NCBI GenBank assembly: GCA_000697475.1
Contig: JNEU01000834.1
Span: 19,041 to 83,040, forward strand
Source: Lichtheimia corymbifera B2541
Lineage: Eukaryota > Mucoromycota > Mucoromycetes > Mucorales > Lichtheimiaceae
Direction of reading: 5' to 3'
DNA length: 64,000 nt
Shown: in pieces, positions 13,314-23,877 of the stretch
Numbering within the stretch: the first letter of the stretch is position 1
Layout: each line of letters begins with the position of its first letter
Program-made: the position numbers and the translations under genes
Notes under the pieces: model-generated
Seen by the model: the letters and a program-made list of their open reading frames with translations, nothing else
Databases searched by the model: none
Told to the model about the DNA's origin: nothing

Positions 13314-14218
13314 TCAAAGCCTCATTGATCTCAGCTTCTCCAATAGTTGGTCTTCCTTTTGGGTATTGTCCACTTTCAGGTCTTGCAAGGAACGCTTTTC
13401 TTTGTCTTCCGAATCGAAAGGGTAGTGGTGTACACATGTCCTGTTCTCCTTTTCCCCGTCTTCCAGGATGTCGGGGCTCTTGTATGGATGCTGCCGCATA
13501 TAGCTACATATGTTGCTATGGAGACGCACCGTATCCAAGTAACGAATCACACTCAACAGTTCGCGTTCACCATGTTCACGAAAGATGGATGATTTGTGAT
13601 CAAATGTGGCGAGATGGATGGCATTGTAGGGCTGAAGCACAGCTTTGGCAGGGGAATCATCAAGGAGTATTGTGTTGGTGGCATCAAAGTGGTCATTGGC
13701 AATTGATGAATCCCGCCATATAAATTCGAGGTCTTTGATGGTAACTGATTTGCGGTGATAATCGGCATGGGTCAAGCCAAGATGTGTGCGATCCCACACC
13801 TTGTACAGCTGTGATCGATATCCACCAAACATACGGCACATGTTGTCGACTGAATGTGGTTGCGCTGAGCTCCATACCATAACCGTAAAATGCTTGAAGA
13901 GGTACTCGAGGAATTCATCATGATACGGCCTGACATACATCCCTCTGTATCCACCCCGTTTGCCAGTGCGACTCACCTAAACGTATATAACCCCTTGTCA
14001 ACCCATCCACACTCTATCTGTTGCTGGGTATCTCTTACCAAGGTGCCATTGAGATCAAGCACAATGAGTTGCTTTTTGGTTTCTTTGTGATCGCATGTCA
14101 CCGATTCTTGTTGCGACAACTTGAGATACTGTTCGCTGGGTGTACGCACTTTGGGTTGACGATGCTGCCCTGCGTTGGTCTTGATCATGGGAGGATCTGT
14201 CTTTACTGATGGCTTCAT
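13314..14218 (-). CDS. FCP1/NLI-interacting-factor-like HAD protein with DLNGT motif
   Basis: Two exons are proposed: 14218-14039 and 13976-13314 (GTAAGAG donor, GTTTAG acceptor), giving 280 residues. The join yields LIVLDLNGTLVSRTGKRGG, followed by VRPYHDEFLEYLFKHFTVMVWSSAQP, the core of FCP1-homology domains, then LLDDSPAKA and HLATFDHK. Family members usually carry DxDxT/V, in which the first Asp is the nucleophile and the second the general acid; here the second Asp is Asn. The lysine-rich tail (residues 240-280) resembles a nuclear or nucleic-acid-binding region. It may be a weak phosphatase or a binding protein. I start at the first ATG in the frame; the translation upstream of it begins with TTG. 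Confidence 0.85.
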
Positions 14219-14753
14219 GGCAGTCCGTGGGTTACGCAAGGAGCAAGACAAGGTTGAAAAGAAACGGTGAGCGATTAAGGTAATTTTGATAAGAAGGAAA
14301 AGAATGGCTCAGATTTGATCGTTACAAGAAGTTGGCTCAAGGTGTACTGCTCCTTCCTGAATACTTTGCAACCATCAAGGCGCTATTCAAGTTACATGAA
14401 CATTATATGGGGGTATATTTAAAAGTAATGTTATAATAAAAGCATCAAGTCTTTATCATGCCATTGCATTAAGATTACCACCTATTGCTCATGCATGCTT
14501 CCGCAATTGGAAACTGGGCTTTGTAGCTAGGCTAGAAGACTTGGTTACCATCCATAACTTAGCAATTCATATCTTCTTTGATTAAAGGAGTTGTATGGAG
14601 AACATGGCGAAAGTAATACAGCATCGAAATGATTCCTTGTTTATTCCGTAAGACATCACCAGATCTATGCAACATCACAAATAAAAATGCCACTTTGTTT
14701 GTCTAGTGCACTTTTTTCCCTGCTCTTCCATCTTGTTCTCTGAAAACATACAA
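14219..14753. other. Divergent promoter region, FCP1-like and aldo-keto reductase
   Basis: This is 535 bases between two divergently transcribed genes. It is A/T-rich with no open frame of note, and a C/T-rich run at about 14709-14740 sits just upstream of the reductase start. No further element is identified. Confidence 0.45.
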
Positions 14754-15919
14754 ATGTCACAACAGCACCTCATATTGAATCGCACCGGTGATAAGATGCC
14801 AATTGTTGGCTTTGGCACATGGAAAGTCGAAAATGATAAGGCGCATGATGTTGTCTATAATGCTATCAAAGTGGGCTATGTGAGTTCTCTCTCTTTTCAA
14901 ACACACGCATGTGACGGACGCGCTCTTATGAATGACTCATCTGCTGGTTCGTATAGCGCCTTATCGATGATGCTTGTGATTATGGCAACGAGCAAGCTGT
15001 TGGCAAGGGTATTGCACGAGCCATTAAAGAAGGCATTGTAAAGCGTGAGGACCTATTTGGTGAGTTGTTGACACATTCAGATTGTAAGCAAAAATGCTGA
15101 CGCGCACCTCAGTGGTGACCAAACTTTGGAACACGTATCATAGCAAGGATCATGTACAAGAGGCGTTCAATAGACAGCTCAAGGATCTTGGATTGGATTA
15201 TATTGACCTTTACCTCATTCACTTTCCTGTTCCTCTAAAGTATGTGCCACTCGACAAGGCATATCCACCTGGTTGGTATCAGTCGGAGCAGGCTACCAAA
15301 GTAGAATATGAACGTTCGCCTATCCATGAATGTTGGCGTGAAATGGAAAAGCTCGTGGATAGTGGCAAGGTGCGCAACATTGGGGTATCCAATTTCAACG
15401 TTCAGTCAATGTTGGATCTTTTCACCTACTGCAAATACAAACCTGCTACCCTCCAAATTGAGCTCCATCCCTATCTTCCCCAGAAACGTCTAGTTGAATG
15501 GGTCACTTCGCATGATGTGCATATCACCGCATATTCTTCCTTTGGTCCAGTGTCATATGAAGACCTTACTGATGATGGTCGTAAAGCGAAACCTCTTCTC
15601 CAGCATGATACTGTCAAGTCGATTGCCAACAAAAAAGGAAAGGATCCCGGACAAATCCTGTTACGTTGGGCTGTTCAACGTCGTATTGCTGTTATCCCAA
15701 AAAGCAATCATGTTGAGCGCATGAAAACCAATCATGACCTCTTTTCTTGGGAACTCACTGATGAGGAAAACAAGGAATTAGACAAATTGTCGCAAGGTTT
15801 ACGTTTCAATAGTAAGTTGTCTTTCTCTATGCGTTTTACAACATGTAATTCTCATTTTATTCATGATGCCTCTTGTAGACCCTGATAGCTATGGCTTTGA
15901 CCTCCCATTGTTTGCATAA
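14754..15919 (+). CDS. Aldo-keto reductase, xylose/aldose reductase type
   Basis: Four exons are proposed: 14754-14879, 14957-15059, 15113-15811 and 15879-15919, giving 322 residues, the usual length for fungal xylose reductases. The catalytic tetrad lies in [12 protein letters not shown] (Asp and Tyr), [10 protein letters not shown] (Lys) and [10 protein letters not shown] (His). GVSNFN and the cofactor-binding IPKSN are also present. The enzyme should use NAD(P)H to reduce aldehydes or aldoses in the cytosol; xylose as substrate is inferred from overall resemblance. The second intron is only 53 nt. The C-terminus [16 protein letters not shown] is typical of the group, which supports the tiny last exon. 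The gene is convergent with RPS2, only about 100 bases away. Confidence 0.92.
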
Positions 15920-16022
15920 AAGACCCAGAACTTATAAGCAATAAAAACGTTGTACAAGTCAAGTTTTGTGTTTTCACATTGGCGTGAGCGTTTATGTTTT
16001 ATTAGAGTGAAACAGCATGCCT

Positions 16023-16986
16023 CTACTTGCGTTGCTTTTGGGCAAGGAAGTCGGTGTGTTCCTGGTAAGGAGCCTTGGTGAACTCGGTCTTGGACCAGAG
16101 ATCTAAAAGATGGGGATGATGATGATTAGTTTCCATGGATACCGTAGCATGGGTTGCTTTTACTTACCAGGAGTCAAGAAACCATAGGTGTTACCAATAG
16201 CAGCGAAGGTAGCCTTAACAAAGTTACCAAGAGTGCGAGTGGAACCACGGGAGGTAGTGTAACAATCGACGATACCAGCAAGTTGCAAGACCTTCTTGGG
16301 AGTAGGAGCAGCAACGAGACCAGCACCACGAGGAGCAGGGATCAAACGGCAGAGAGCAGAGCCACACTTGCCAGTGACCTTGCAAGGCACAGTATGGGGT
16401 TCACCAAGAGCAGTACCCCAGTAACCGCGGCGGACAGGAATAACCGAGAGCTTGGCAAGAATGATGGCACCACGAATAGCAGTAGCAACTTCCTTGGAGC
16501 ACTTGACACCCAAACCAACATGACCATTCGAGTCACCAATGACAACGAAAGCCTTGAAACGAGTGCGTTGACCAGCACGGGTTTGCTTTTGAACAGGCAT
16601 GATCTTCATAACCTCATCCTTAAGGGAAGGAAGGAAGTAGTCGACAATTTGGTATTCCTTGATAGGCAACGAGAAGGTGTAGATCTCTTCCATGCTCTTA
16701 ATCTTGCCAGCCTTTACGAGACGGCCAAGCTTAGTCACAGGAACCCTTTCAACACGCCCAATGTTAATATCAATATCCAATGCCATCCACCATTGAGCAT
16801 TCTTACCATTCAGTCTTTTCGTCACCACGGCGTCCACGGCCGCGACCGCGGCCACCACGACCACGACCACGTCCAAAACCACCACGTCCTATAATAAACA
16901 AGAGTCCAACCGGTCAATTATTCGGGATCTTCATAGGCACACAATAAGGGATTTGACTTACTATCGGCCGGTGCGGATTCAGCCAT
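16023..16986 (-). CDS. RPS2: 40S ribosomal protein uS5 (Rps2)
   Basis: Four exons are proposed: 16986-16962, 16888-16807, 16745-16168 and 16102-16023, giving 254 residues, as in yeast Rps2. Exon 1 encodes MAESAPAD. Exon 2 (82 nt) encodes nearly all of the RGG-type tail (repeats of GRGRGRGG). The conserved domain starts at [17 protein letters not shown] and includes [16 protein letters not shown] and [16 protein letters not shown]; the last exon gives [15 protein letters not shown]. The protein belongs to the small-subunit decoding and entry-channel region, and the RGG tail is a known methylarginine substrate in this family. Long open frames on the plus strand here (16154-16894) are antisense shadows. 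Confidence 0.97.
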
Positions 16987-17320
16987 TTGCTACAAGATTC
17001 ATCGATTCATTCATCCATTAGCATCAATCATCCATCCAGCTCATCCATCTCTCCATCCATCGTTTGGTCGACGTTGGTAGATGCCTTACATACTATATTG
17101 AATGTGAAAATTCAAAGAGGAGGATCCATGGGCTTCACATCCACATGGTCGACATGATCCGCCAAGTCCGCCGTCACGACGCAATATGTTTGGCTGCTCG
17201 AATTCTTTGTATCACTATATCAACCTTCCCTTCCTCCTCCTTTATGCAATCCATATACCCAATCCATGAGATACCACAACTACGCTATATACAAAGATCT
17301 GATATTTTTATACAAGTTGG
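16987..17320. other. Intergenic region upstream of RPS2
   Basis: This 334-base stretch lies between the RPS2 start and the kinase 3' end, both on the minus strand. A cluster of ATCCATC/CATTCATC-like repeats at about 17000-17065 lies directly upstream of RPS2 and is probably leader sequence. No gene is seen. Confidence 0.4.
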
Positions 17321-18863
17321 TTATTCAAATAGTAATTTAGACATGTCACAATAAAAGTAGGGAGATTCGAGAGCCTATATAAATCCAACACCACGCGCAT
17401 AAGCAAACCTATACTTTTGATAATACGTTGATCTCACCTTTTTGGCAGATAATCGAAGGTAAGGGTCGTACGTAAGCATTCCCTAAAGGATACACGTGGT
17501 TCAATGGCAAGAGCTTAGCACCCATATCCACCATGGAACTTACTTTGAGCAAGGTGAGAGCATCTTGATCCAACTCCAAGTAACTACGTTTGTATTTGCT
17601 TTTGAACGATAGATTGAGATCCCTTGACTTCCATGCTGTTAAAAAGGCGTAAGCTAATACCCACATTGAATCCAGTAAAGCATCCTACGTACCTGGAAAG
17701 CAAGGGTTGTAGTCTGGCAAATGTCCAACACCAAGCCATAAATCATTATTGGGTGTACCGAGTAGCTGAAATATATGAAAGAGTTGATCGATCTCGGAAT
17801 CACCTACAGGCATCTCTTTGCATGAGCAATCCCATCATCATACGTATATATATCCCTTTTCAATGACTCACCAGGAAATATAGGATTCATGGTCATCATT
17901 TCCGCAAAGATACAACCCATACTCCATATATCCACTGCTGTTGAATAAAATGCCGTCCCTAGTAGTATTTCAGGTGCTCGATACCATCTTGTCACGACCT
18001 ATAATATGATTATCAAGTCAGTGTATGTGCTCAGATATAAAACGCTTTACAACTTACATTGTGGGTGTAAGCACGCATTGGGATGTCAAACTGGCGAGAA
18101 AGGCCAAAGTCAGCAATAATGAGACGGCCAGTAGATTCCTCAAGTAGTAGGTTCTCGGGTTTGAGATCACGGTGGATGATGCGCATTTTGTGACAATATA
18201 GCAAGCCGCTGAGAGCCTGGTGCAAGAACGACTGGGAACCAATCCCATTAATCCATAGTCCATAATGTTGCTAGTCATTTGAATACCTTGATGTGGGCTG
18301 ATGTGACACCTTCACGCCCGTATTTCTCCATATAAGTTCGCAGATCCTAGGAATGAGAATGTGGTCAATGAAACATCACGTGATATGACATGTTGCTAGA
18401 TTATTACCATATCCAACAGATCCGTCACAGCGTAAACATAAGCACCATGATAGATGAGATCTTGCAGTCTTGAGAGAGAGATATACAGAATCTGAGTATA
18501 GGACCGCATGAATTGAAGTAATGCATGATCTTGTTACCTGAGAACGTTTCGATGATTCAGTTCCTTCAGGATAGCCAATTCACGTAACACTGTAACAGGC
18601 ACGCCTTCTTGATATCGATGCAAGTTCATCTTTTTGATCGCCACATAGCGGTTTGACAACCGTTGTCGTGCCTTGAAGACTTGTCCATATGAACCTTCAC
18701 CAATCTTTGAGAGCTTTTGATAGCGAGTGAGCTGTTCATCGATATAATCCTCACTGTCGGTTGCATCGCTAATGTCGCTGATAAAGGCATTATTCTTATT
18801 GGGACCTTGTTGCTTTTGGCAGTTGACATTGGGAGGAATCAATGTTGTCGTGGAGGCGTTCAT
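17321..18863 (-). CDS. CDK-like cyclin-dependent protein kinase
   Basis: Nine exons are proposed: 18863-18538, 18468-18408, 18346-18287, 18231-18058, 17998-17872, 17803-17693, 17635-17544, 17482-17438 and 17374-17321, giving 349 residues with every phase consistent. Domain order: a Ser/Asn-rich N-terminus (about 50 residues), [11 protein letters not shown] (P-loop), VAIKKM (catalytic Lys), [17 protein letters not shown] (cyclin-facing helix), [24 protein letters not shown], then [20 protein letters not shown] with the T-loop Thr. The last exons give [15 protein letters not shown] and ALESPYF. The architecture is CDC2-like, but PSTAIRE is replaced by PVTVLRE, so the subfamily is unclear. The first ATG in frame is used; the open frame upstream begins at TTG. 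Confidence 0.9.
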
Positions 18864-19885
18864 TGAGCCTGGTCGTAATTCCTTCAAGGACCGGTGTGTC
18901 GATGCCGTCCAACTATGACTGTGGTGCTTGAGAACGGTTGGAAGTTCGAGAAAGGCTTATTGGAAAGTGGAGTGATATGAACAAAGAAAAGACGATGTTG
19001 GGGTCGGACTCGGCGGCATGAATGGGGACCCCTATTTAAGCGTGAATACAGCAAGTAGCATCATCCTTTTCGTATCGTAACCAACGATCTCATTGTATAC
19101 TTTAGATAGATCGAGAGTACTGGAATGCTCAAACCTGCAGCGAGGTTAATAGCGAGCACCAGTTGTCGACCATGAAAGTAACGATATAAATTCCACGAGT
19201 CCCACATTGGTATACAACAACAAAACAAGCGTCAATGACCCTGCCAGTTCTGTTTTTTATACATTGATGTTACGATTACAACGTTCTATTTGCTTCCTGA
19301 TAAGGTGCAATGGGGAAGAGTGGAGGATATGTATTGATACGCATCATAATGTATGACTAGAACGAGGGGGTGTAAATTGGGGTATGTGCTACAATAAAGG
19401 GATCGAGACCTTGTGTGAGTGTATGTGGGTAGGGGAGAGCATTTGTACACTTGGTTGCACGTAAAGGATGACATTTGTGGCTGTTGCAGCATGCATGTAA
19501 ACTCCTTGCAGCAGCTTACCATGAACAAGAAGAGGGAAGCCCCCGATGTTATATTCTCGGAGAATTCGGGGGACAACATCATACAACAAACGTTGACATT
19601 GAATAAGAAGCGTCTATCGGCAGGTACAATTTGAGTAGGATGTTGATCGATGATCGCTGGTAATACCGAAAAGACAACAACGCTATCCAGTTCTGTTGCA
19701 CCAAGATGCAATATGAGATGCAGCAACTTCCACGTGCCAGTTCACTTTATATTATAAGAGCACAACAACAATCGCAACTGTTGCTTGTCCCATTGATTAC
19801 CTTGTTTGGTTCTTTTTCATCTCCCAACCTCTCTTCCTCTTCTTCTTCTTCTTCTTCTCCCCTTTTCTTTTATTGTTTCTTATTC
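18864..19885. other. Divergent intergenic region, kinase and Arf-GEF
   Basis: This is the 1.0 kb shared upstream region. Minus-strand open frames at 19286-19726 and 19389-19589 overlap one another and resemble nothing. A strong CTT/TCT microsatellite at 19829-19858 lies just before the Arf-GEF start at 19886. Confidence 0.45.
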
Positions 19886-22277
19886 ATGACCTTCCCGCAG
19901 CGTAGCTGCTCTTTACCCGTCGTAGAGCATCCACCTATACGTTCATCCAGCTTGGCAACACCATCAACATCTAATACCACCACTACTACCACCACCACTA
20001 CCACTACTAATTCTACCAATGACACTGATGAAGCTATATCATTACTCGAATGGAAACGCATGTCGATATTGCGTACGTTGGATTGGTCTAATGTCCTTGT
20101 CCCCACCGATTTGTGGACATCATCCCAACTCTTCCCAGATATCAATCAAAAAGATGAATGCCAAGAGACAGCGGATCGACTATGGGATGGTGATTTATCC
20201 GTTATTGAACCAACATCAATGGCATCGTTTTTAGGTCGTTCGTAAGTGGAGCTGTGGTAGCACCTTCATCCTCCTTCTTATCTTTTCCTTTTTTGTATCA
20301 GGACACCTTTCTCGCAATGCACTCTTAAATTGTACCTTGCACACTTTGACTTTGGCCATTTGCGGCTTGACGATGCACTGAGGTAACGAAAACACCTTTG
20401 GAACTGTCGAGACGACGCAATTGACTAATTCCATCAAGAAAGCTTTGTGGAAAACTGTACTTCAAGGCTGAAGCACAAGAGATTGATCGCATCCTGGAAG
20501 CCTTTGCACATCGATATTGGCTAAACAATACGCACGAGCTATATGGAAGTTCAGGTAAGGTAACTATAGGAACGCATGTTTACGTCATGTGCTTACTCCT
20601 TTACCTGCAGATGTTGTGTATGCGGTGGTTTACTCGCTTATGCTGCTAAATACCGACTTGCATATCGCCAGTGGTCATCAACGCATGTCTCGGTCGGCAT
20701 TTTGCAAGAATACAATGAACACGCTTTGTGGACATATCGATTCAGTGGATGTTGATTCCTTTGGCGGTGTTGATGCATGGAAAGCTGACATGGATTTACG
20801 TTTAAAGGTATGGCGACATAGGAGTTATCAATGCAAAAGAGGTATAGAGTAATTCATCCTGAAGAATAGGAGCTGTATGGATCAGTCAAGCAACAGGGGT
20901 TCACCCAGCCGATGGATCGACCCGATCAACCACCGCAAAATGAAAAGCCAAAGACACTGCTACATAAAATGGGATCATTACGACTCAAGGAAAAGCGTTT
21001 GGTAAGCATTGGGATTCAATGGAGAGGATCGAAACGATATTAATAGGTGTATTGAATATAGCAAAAGGAAGACAAGTTCACAGAAGTTATACCACAACAA
21101 CAACATCATCATCGGCATGCGAGTGGACCACGACTTGAAGGAAAACTGATGTGCAAGATGATGACTGAGAAACCCAACCGACGCAAAACCGAAGGATGGT
21201 ACCGTGAATGTTGGGTATCCCTGGATCGTGGATATCTTAATATCAATGAACGGCGTCGAGGAGGTTCATTTTCGTCACCAGCAGCAACTCCAATCCAACG
21301 ATCACGTTCAGCCTATGACCGGTTTCGTACCAGTGATGATGACACAGCAGCTCGAGGATCATTCCAGGTATGGATTAAAAACAAGGATTCCACTTTGTAC
21401 AATTTATTGATTGAGTGTTCGCTGATAGAAGTCATCCAGGGAGATGCACATGGCTTATTCACTTGCAACACCTCACGCACCAAGCTGGTATCATGATGGG
21501 CCGTCACCTTTTGGATTTATGCTACAACTTGCCGACGAGAGAACTTACATTTTCAGCTGTGAGTCCAAAGCACAAGCACAAGAGTGGATCCAACATTGCA
21601 ATTATTGGGCAGCACGTGAAAGCAGGATACCGTTAGGGTGTGGGGTGAGCAATGCGACTTTTGGCTGGGAATCGCACATCCTTAAAGGCTTGATCGACCT
21701 GGATCGCATGCCAATTCAAGATTGGATCCCACCGACTATCCCCTTTATTGGTCCCACCATCACAAGCCAACTTGAGCAATACAGCTTTATCCAAGATCAT
21801 CTTCAAAGCCTGCGAAGTGAACACGAGAAGCACATGGCTGTCTGGAAACCAATGACATTGGTATGTGAAAATCATGCGCTTTCTTTCTTGTACAATATTA
21901 AATTAACACGCGCGGTATAGGTGGCAAGAGATACCTCAAGGTGGTCTCAGATGCTAAGAAACTGGGAAAACAAGAAGCGATTTTTGGATAAGGAGATACA
22001 GCGATATAAGACTTATGCGGATGCGTTACAACAACAAGACGACGGGGAAACGAAGGATTGGGAAAAGGTTGAGGATCGGCAGCAGCAGAAGGAAGAGAAG
22101 CCTCATGTTGAGCAAGGCCCATCACAACCACCACCGCCACCATCCACACCACCATCATCATCATGGTCAGTCAAGCTTGATTTCAATGACACTTCATGGA
22201 CCGTGGGGACCGATTTGCTCAAGGAAATCAATGAAGAATTGAAGCTCTCTGATAGTGGTTCATTGCTTACAACTTAG
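19886..22277 (+). CDS. EFA6/PSD-type Arf guanine nucleotide exchange factor (Sec7-PH)
   Basis: Eight exons are proposed: 19886-20241, 20302-20382, 20439-20554, 20611-20807, 20870-21001, 21062-21367, 21429-21860 and 21921-22277, giving 658 residues. A Thr/Ser-rich N-terminus leads to a Sec7 domain (about residues 95-240): HFDFGHLRLDDALRKL, AEAQEIDRILEAFAHRYW and VVYSLMLLNTDLH. A PH domain follows, starting near LEGKLMCKMM and ending with YIFSCESKAQAQEWIQHCNY, then the WAARESR and NATFGWE block typical of fungal PSD/Syt1-like proteins and a C-terminal coiled coil. It should activate an Arf6/Arf3-class GTPase at the plasma membrane or endosomes. The usual P-G-E of the catalytic loop reads K-A-E: the catalytic Glu is retained. 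Splice joins within Sec7 are well supported; exact N-terminus is less sure. Confidence 0.87.
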
Positions 22278-22570
22278 CAACTTTTATTGTCACCTATGTA
22301 AATGTATTTGTCATTGTTTACTATTTAATGTCATTGAATGCTGGGACACTGTATGGGTACAAACCGGGTGGTCGTATGGTCAAATGCATGTAAAGCTTGA
22401 ATTTTAGTGAAAGGGATATATACATTTTGACACGTAAACCCAGACCAAGAAGCTTCACATGACGATGAATCCTTACCATTTGAGTCAATACGGGCGCATC
22501 CGATCGGGAGTTACATTGATCTGCATATGCATAACACACACAAAACACACAAAACCCCCCTGGTATCGAT

Positions 22571-22578
22571 TTCCCACA
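22571..22578 (-). promoter_or_regulatory. Candidate CSL-binding site (TGTGGGAA)
   Basis: The minus strand reads TGTGGGAA, a standard variant of the CSL/RBP-J site. It lies about 1.3 kb upstream of the CSL start codon and close to the Arf-GEF 3' end, so a regulatory role is speculative. Confidence 0.25.
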
Positions 22579-23475
22579 CTCGTCTGTTTCTCTTCAATTT
22601 CTGTGCTGTGAAAGTTGCTACGCATAATAAAGGCAGAGTCATAGCTGAGATTTGACATTGCCAATTTGGTAATACACTAATCAGCAATGTGCCACATGAA
22701 CAAGGAAATTGATACCAAAAGCGAACAGCTGAGATGAGGCAATTCAATCCACAAACTGAGGGCAAGGAAAAGAGACAAAAAGGCATATCCTGGTTTTCAA
22801 CGTAGCACCAGGTGATGGTCATGCATTTCCGCATATTCATTGATTACAAGGAGGACACTCGCGAAAACTGGTTTTTGACTCAAAATAGAATCTGATTTCG
22901 TATTGCGTGGATCATGACAGATGCCGTAGTAGTTGTAGTATCAAATGACGCTGATGACCACTGTCATCAGTTTTCAATTTCTTGATAAGGGGGGTGGGTT
23001 ATGAATCCCTAATTTGCCATCGATCCAATATGGTGCGCGCAGCTTGGCGTAAGTAAGGGCTTTTCCTTTTGTAAACACACGAACCAACAACCCCTTCTTC
23101 TGGTCACATCAAGGACCGGTTTGGATGTTTGCATGCAGCAAGATGAATCTCATGTCATGAAAAAGAAAATCAGGAGATACCATTTTGTCCCACGATGTCC
23201 CCACACATATATGTGCTGCAACGCAATAGAATCTTGGCCCAAACAGACACCACCAGTTATCATGTGCTTTGGGCTTCAACAAAAAAAATACAAGCTTGGT
23301 TTATGTTACATCTCGGAGGATATTCCCCGTGGCTCAAAAGGGTCGGAGCAACACGAACAATTGCAGCACGGCATGATGGCACCCGACTGGCTGGTGAGCG
23401 ATGATGAGGTTGTATACGTTAGATTTCTGATATTTGATTGGATATGATCACCAAACCGCGGGGCTGCACTTTGCT

Positions 23476-23483
23476 TTCCCACG
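23476..23483 (-). promoter_or_regulatory. Candidate CSL-binding site (CGTGGGAA)
   Basis: The minus strand reads CGTGGGAA, the canonical CSL/RBP-J binding sequence, 395 bases upstream of the start codon of the CSL gene. This position would suit autoregulation. Only sequence identity supports it; an 8-mer can occur by chance. Confidence 0.4.
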
Positions 23484-23877
23484 GGTACCAATATGGCCAG
23501 CCGCCCAATCATTTTGCACGAGCTTATCAGTCTTGTCCTCTACAAACTGCTATCATTCCATCTTTGGCCAATGCCGTTTCTACTCGCCGTCCCATTGATC
23601 CTTTGTAGCGCTTCATAGAGAAATGTATGGATCATGATACGCAGCATGTAGATGGAGATAGATGTCAGCTATCGATTGGTGTGTTAAAAAGCATTGATCC
23701 ATCATAAAATTAAAAGATTGTTATTGTTGCAACTCCTGGGAATAACGCCTGGGAAAGTTAGGATGACTATAAGATCTTATCTATGTCCACTCACGCACCA
23801 ATAAATATAGCAGGAGATTTTGTTTCTCTCTCCTTTGCCTTTCCCCTTTCTTCCTATTTTCTTTCATCACCTCCGCA

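Larger units (their letters stand above)
22278..23877. other. Intergenic region upstream of the CSL gene
   Basis: This 1.6 kb has no convincing gene; open frames such as 22511-22840 (minus) and 23121-23447 (plus) look like chance. It contains two matches to the CSL recognition sequence (annotated separately) and a CT-rich leader at about 23824-23868 just before the CSL start. Confidence 0.45.

Noticed and set aside
16154..16894. Plus-strand open frame of 246 codons across RPS2
   Set aside because: It is fully antisense to the RPS2 exons and arises from their codon bias.
19286..19726. Minus-strand open frame of 146 codons upstream of the kinase
   Set aside because: Another frame is open over the same bases, no motif is present, and the translation is Cys/Ser/Leu-rich without pattern.
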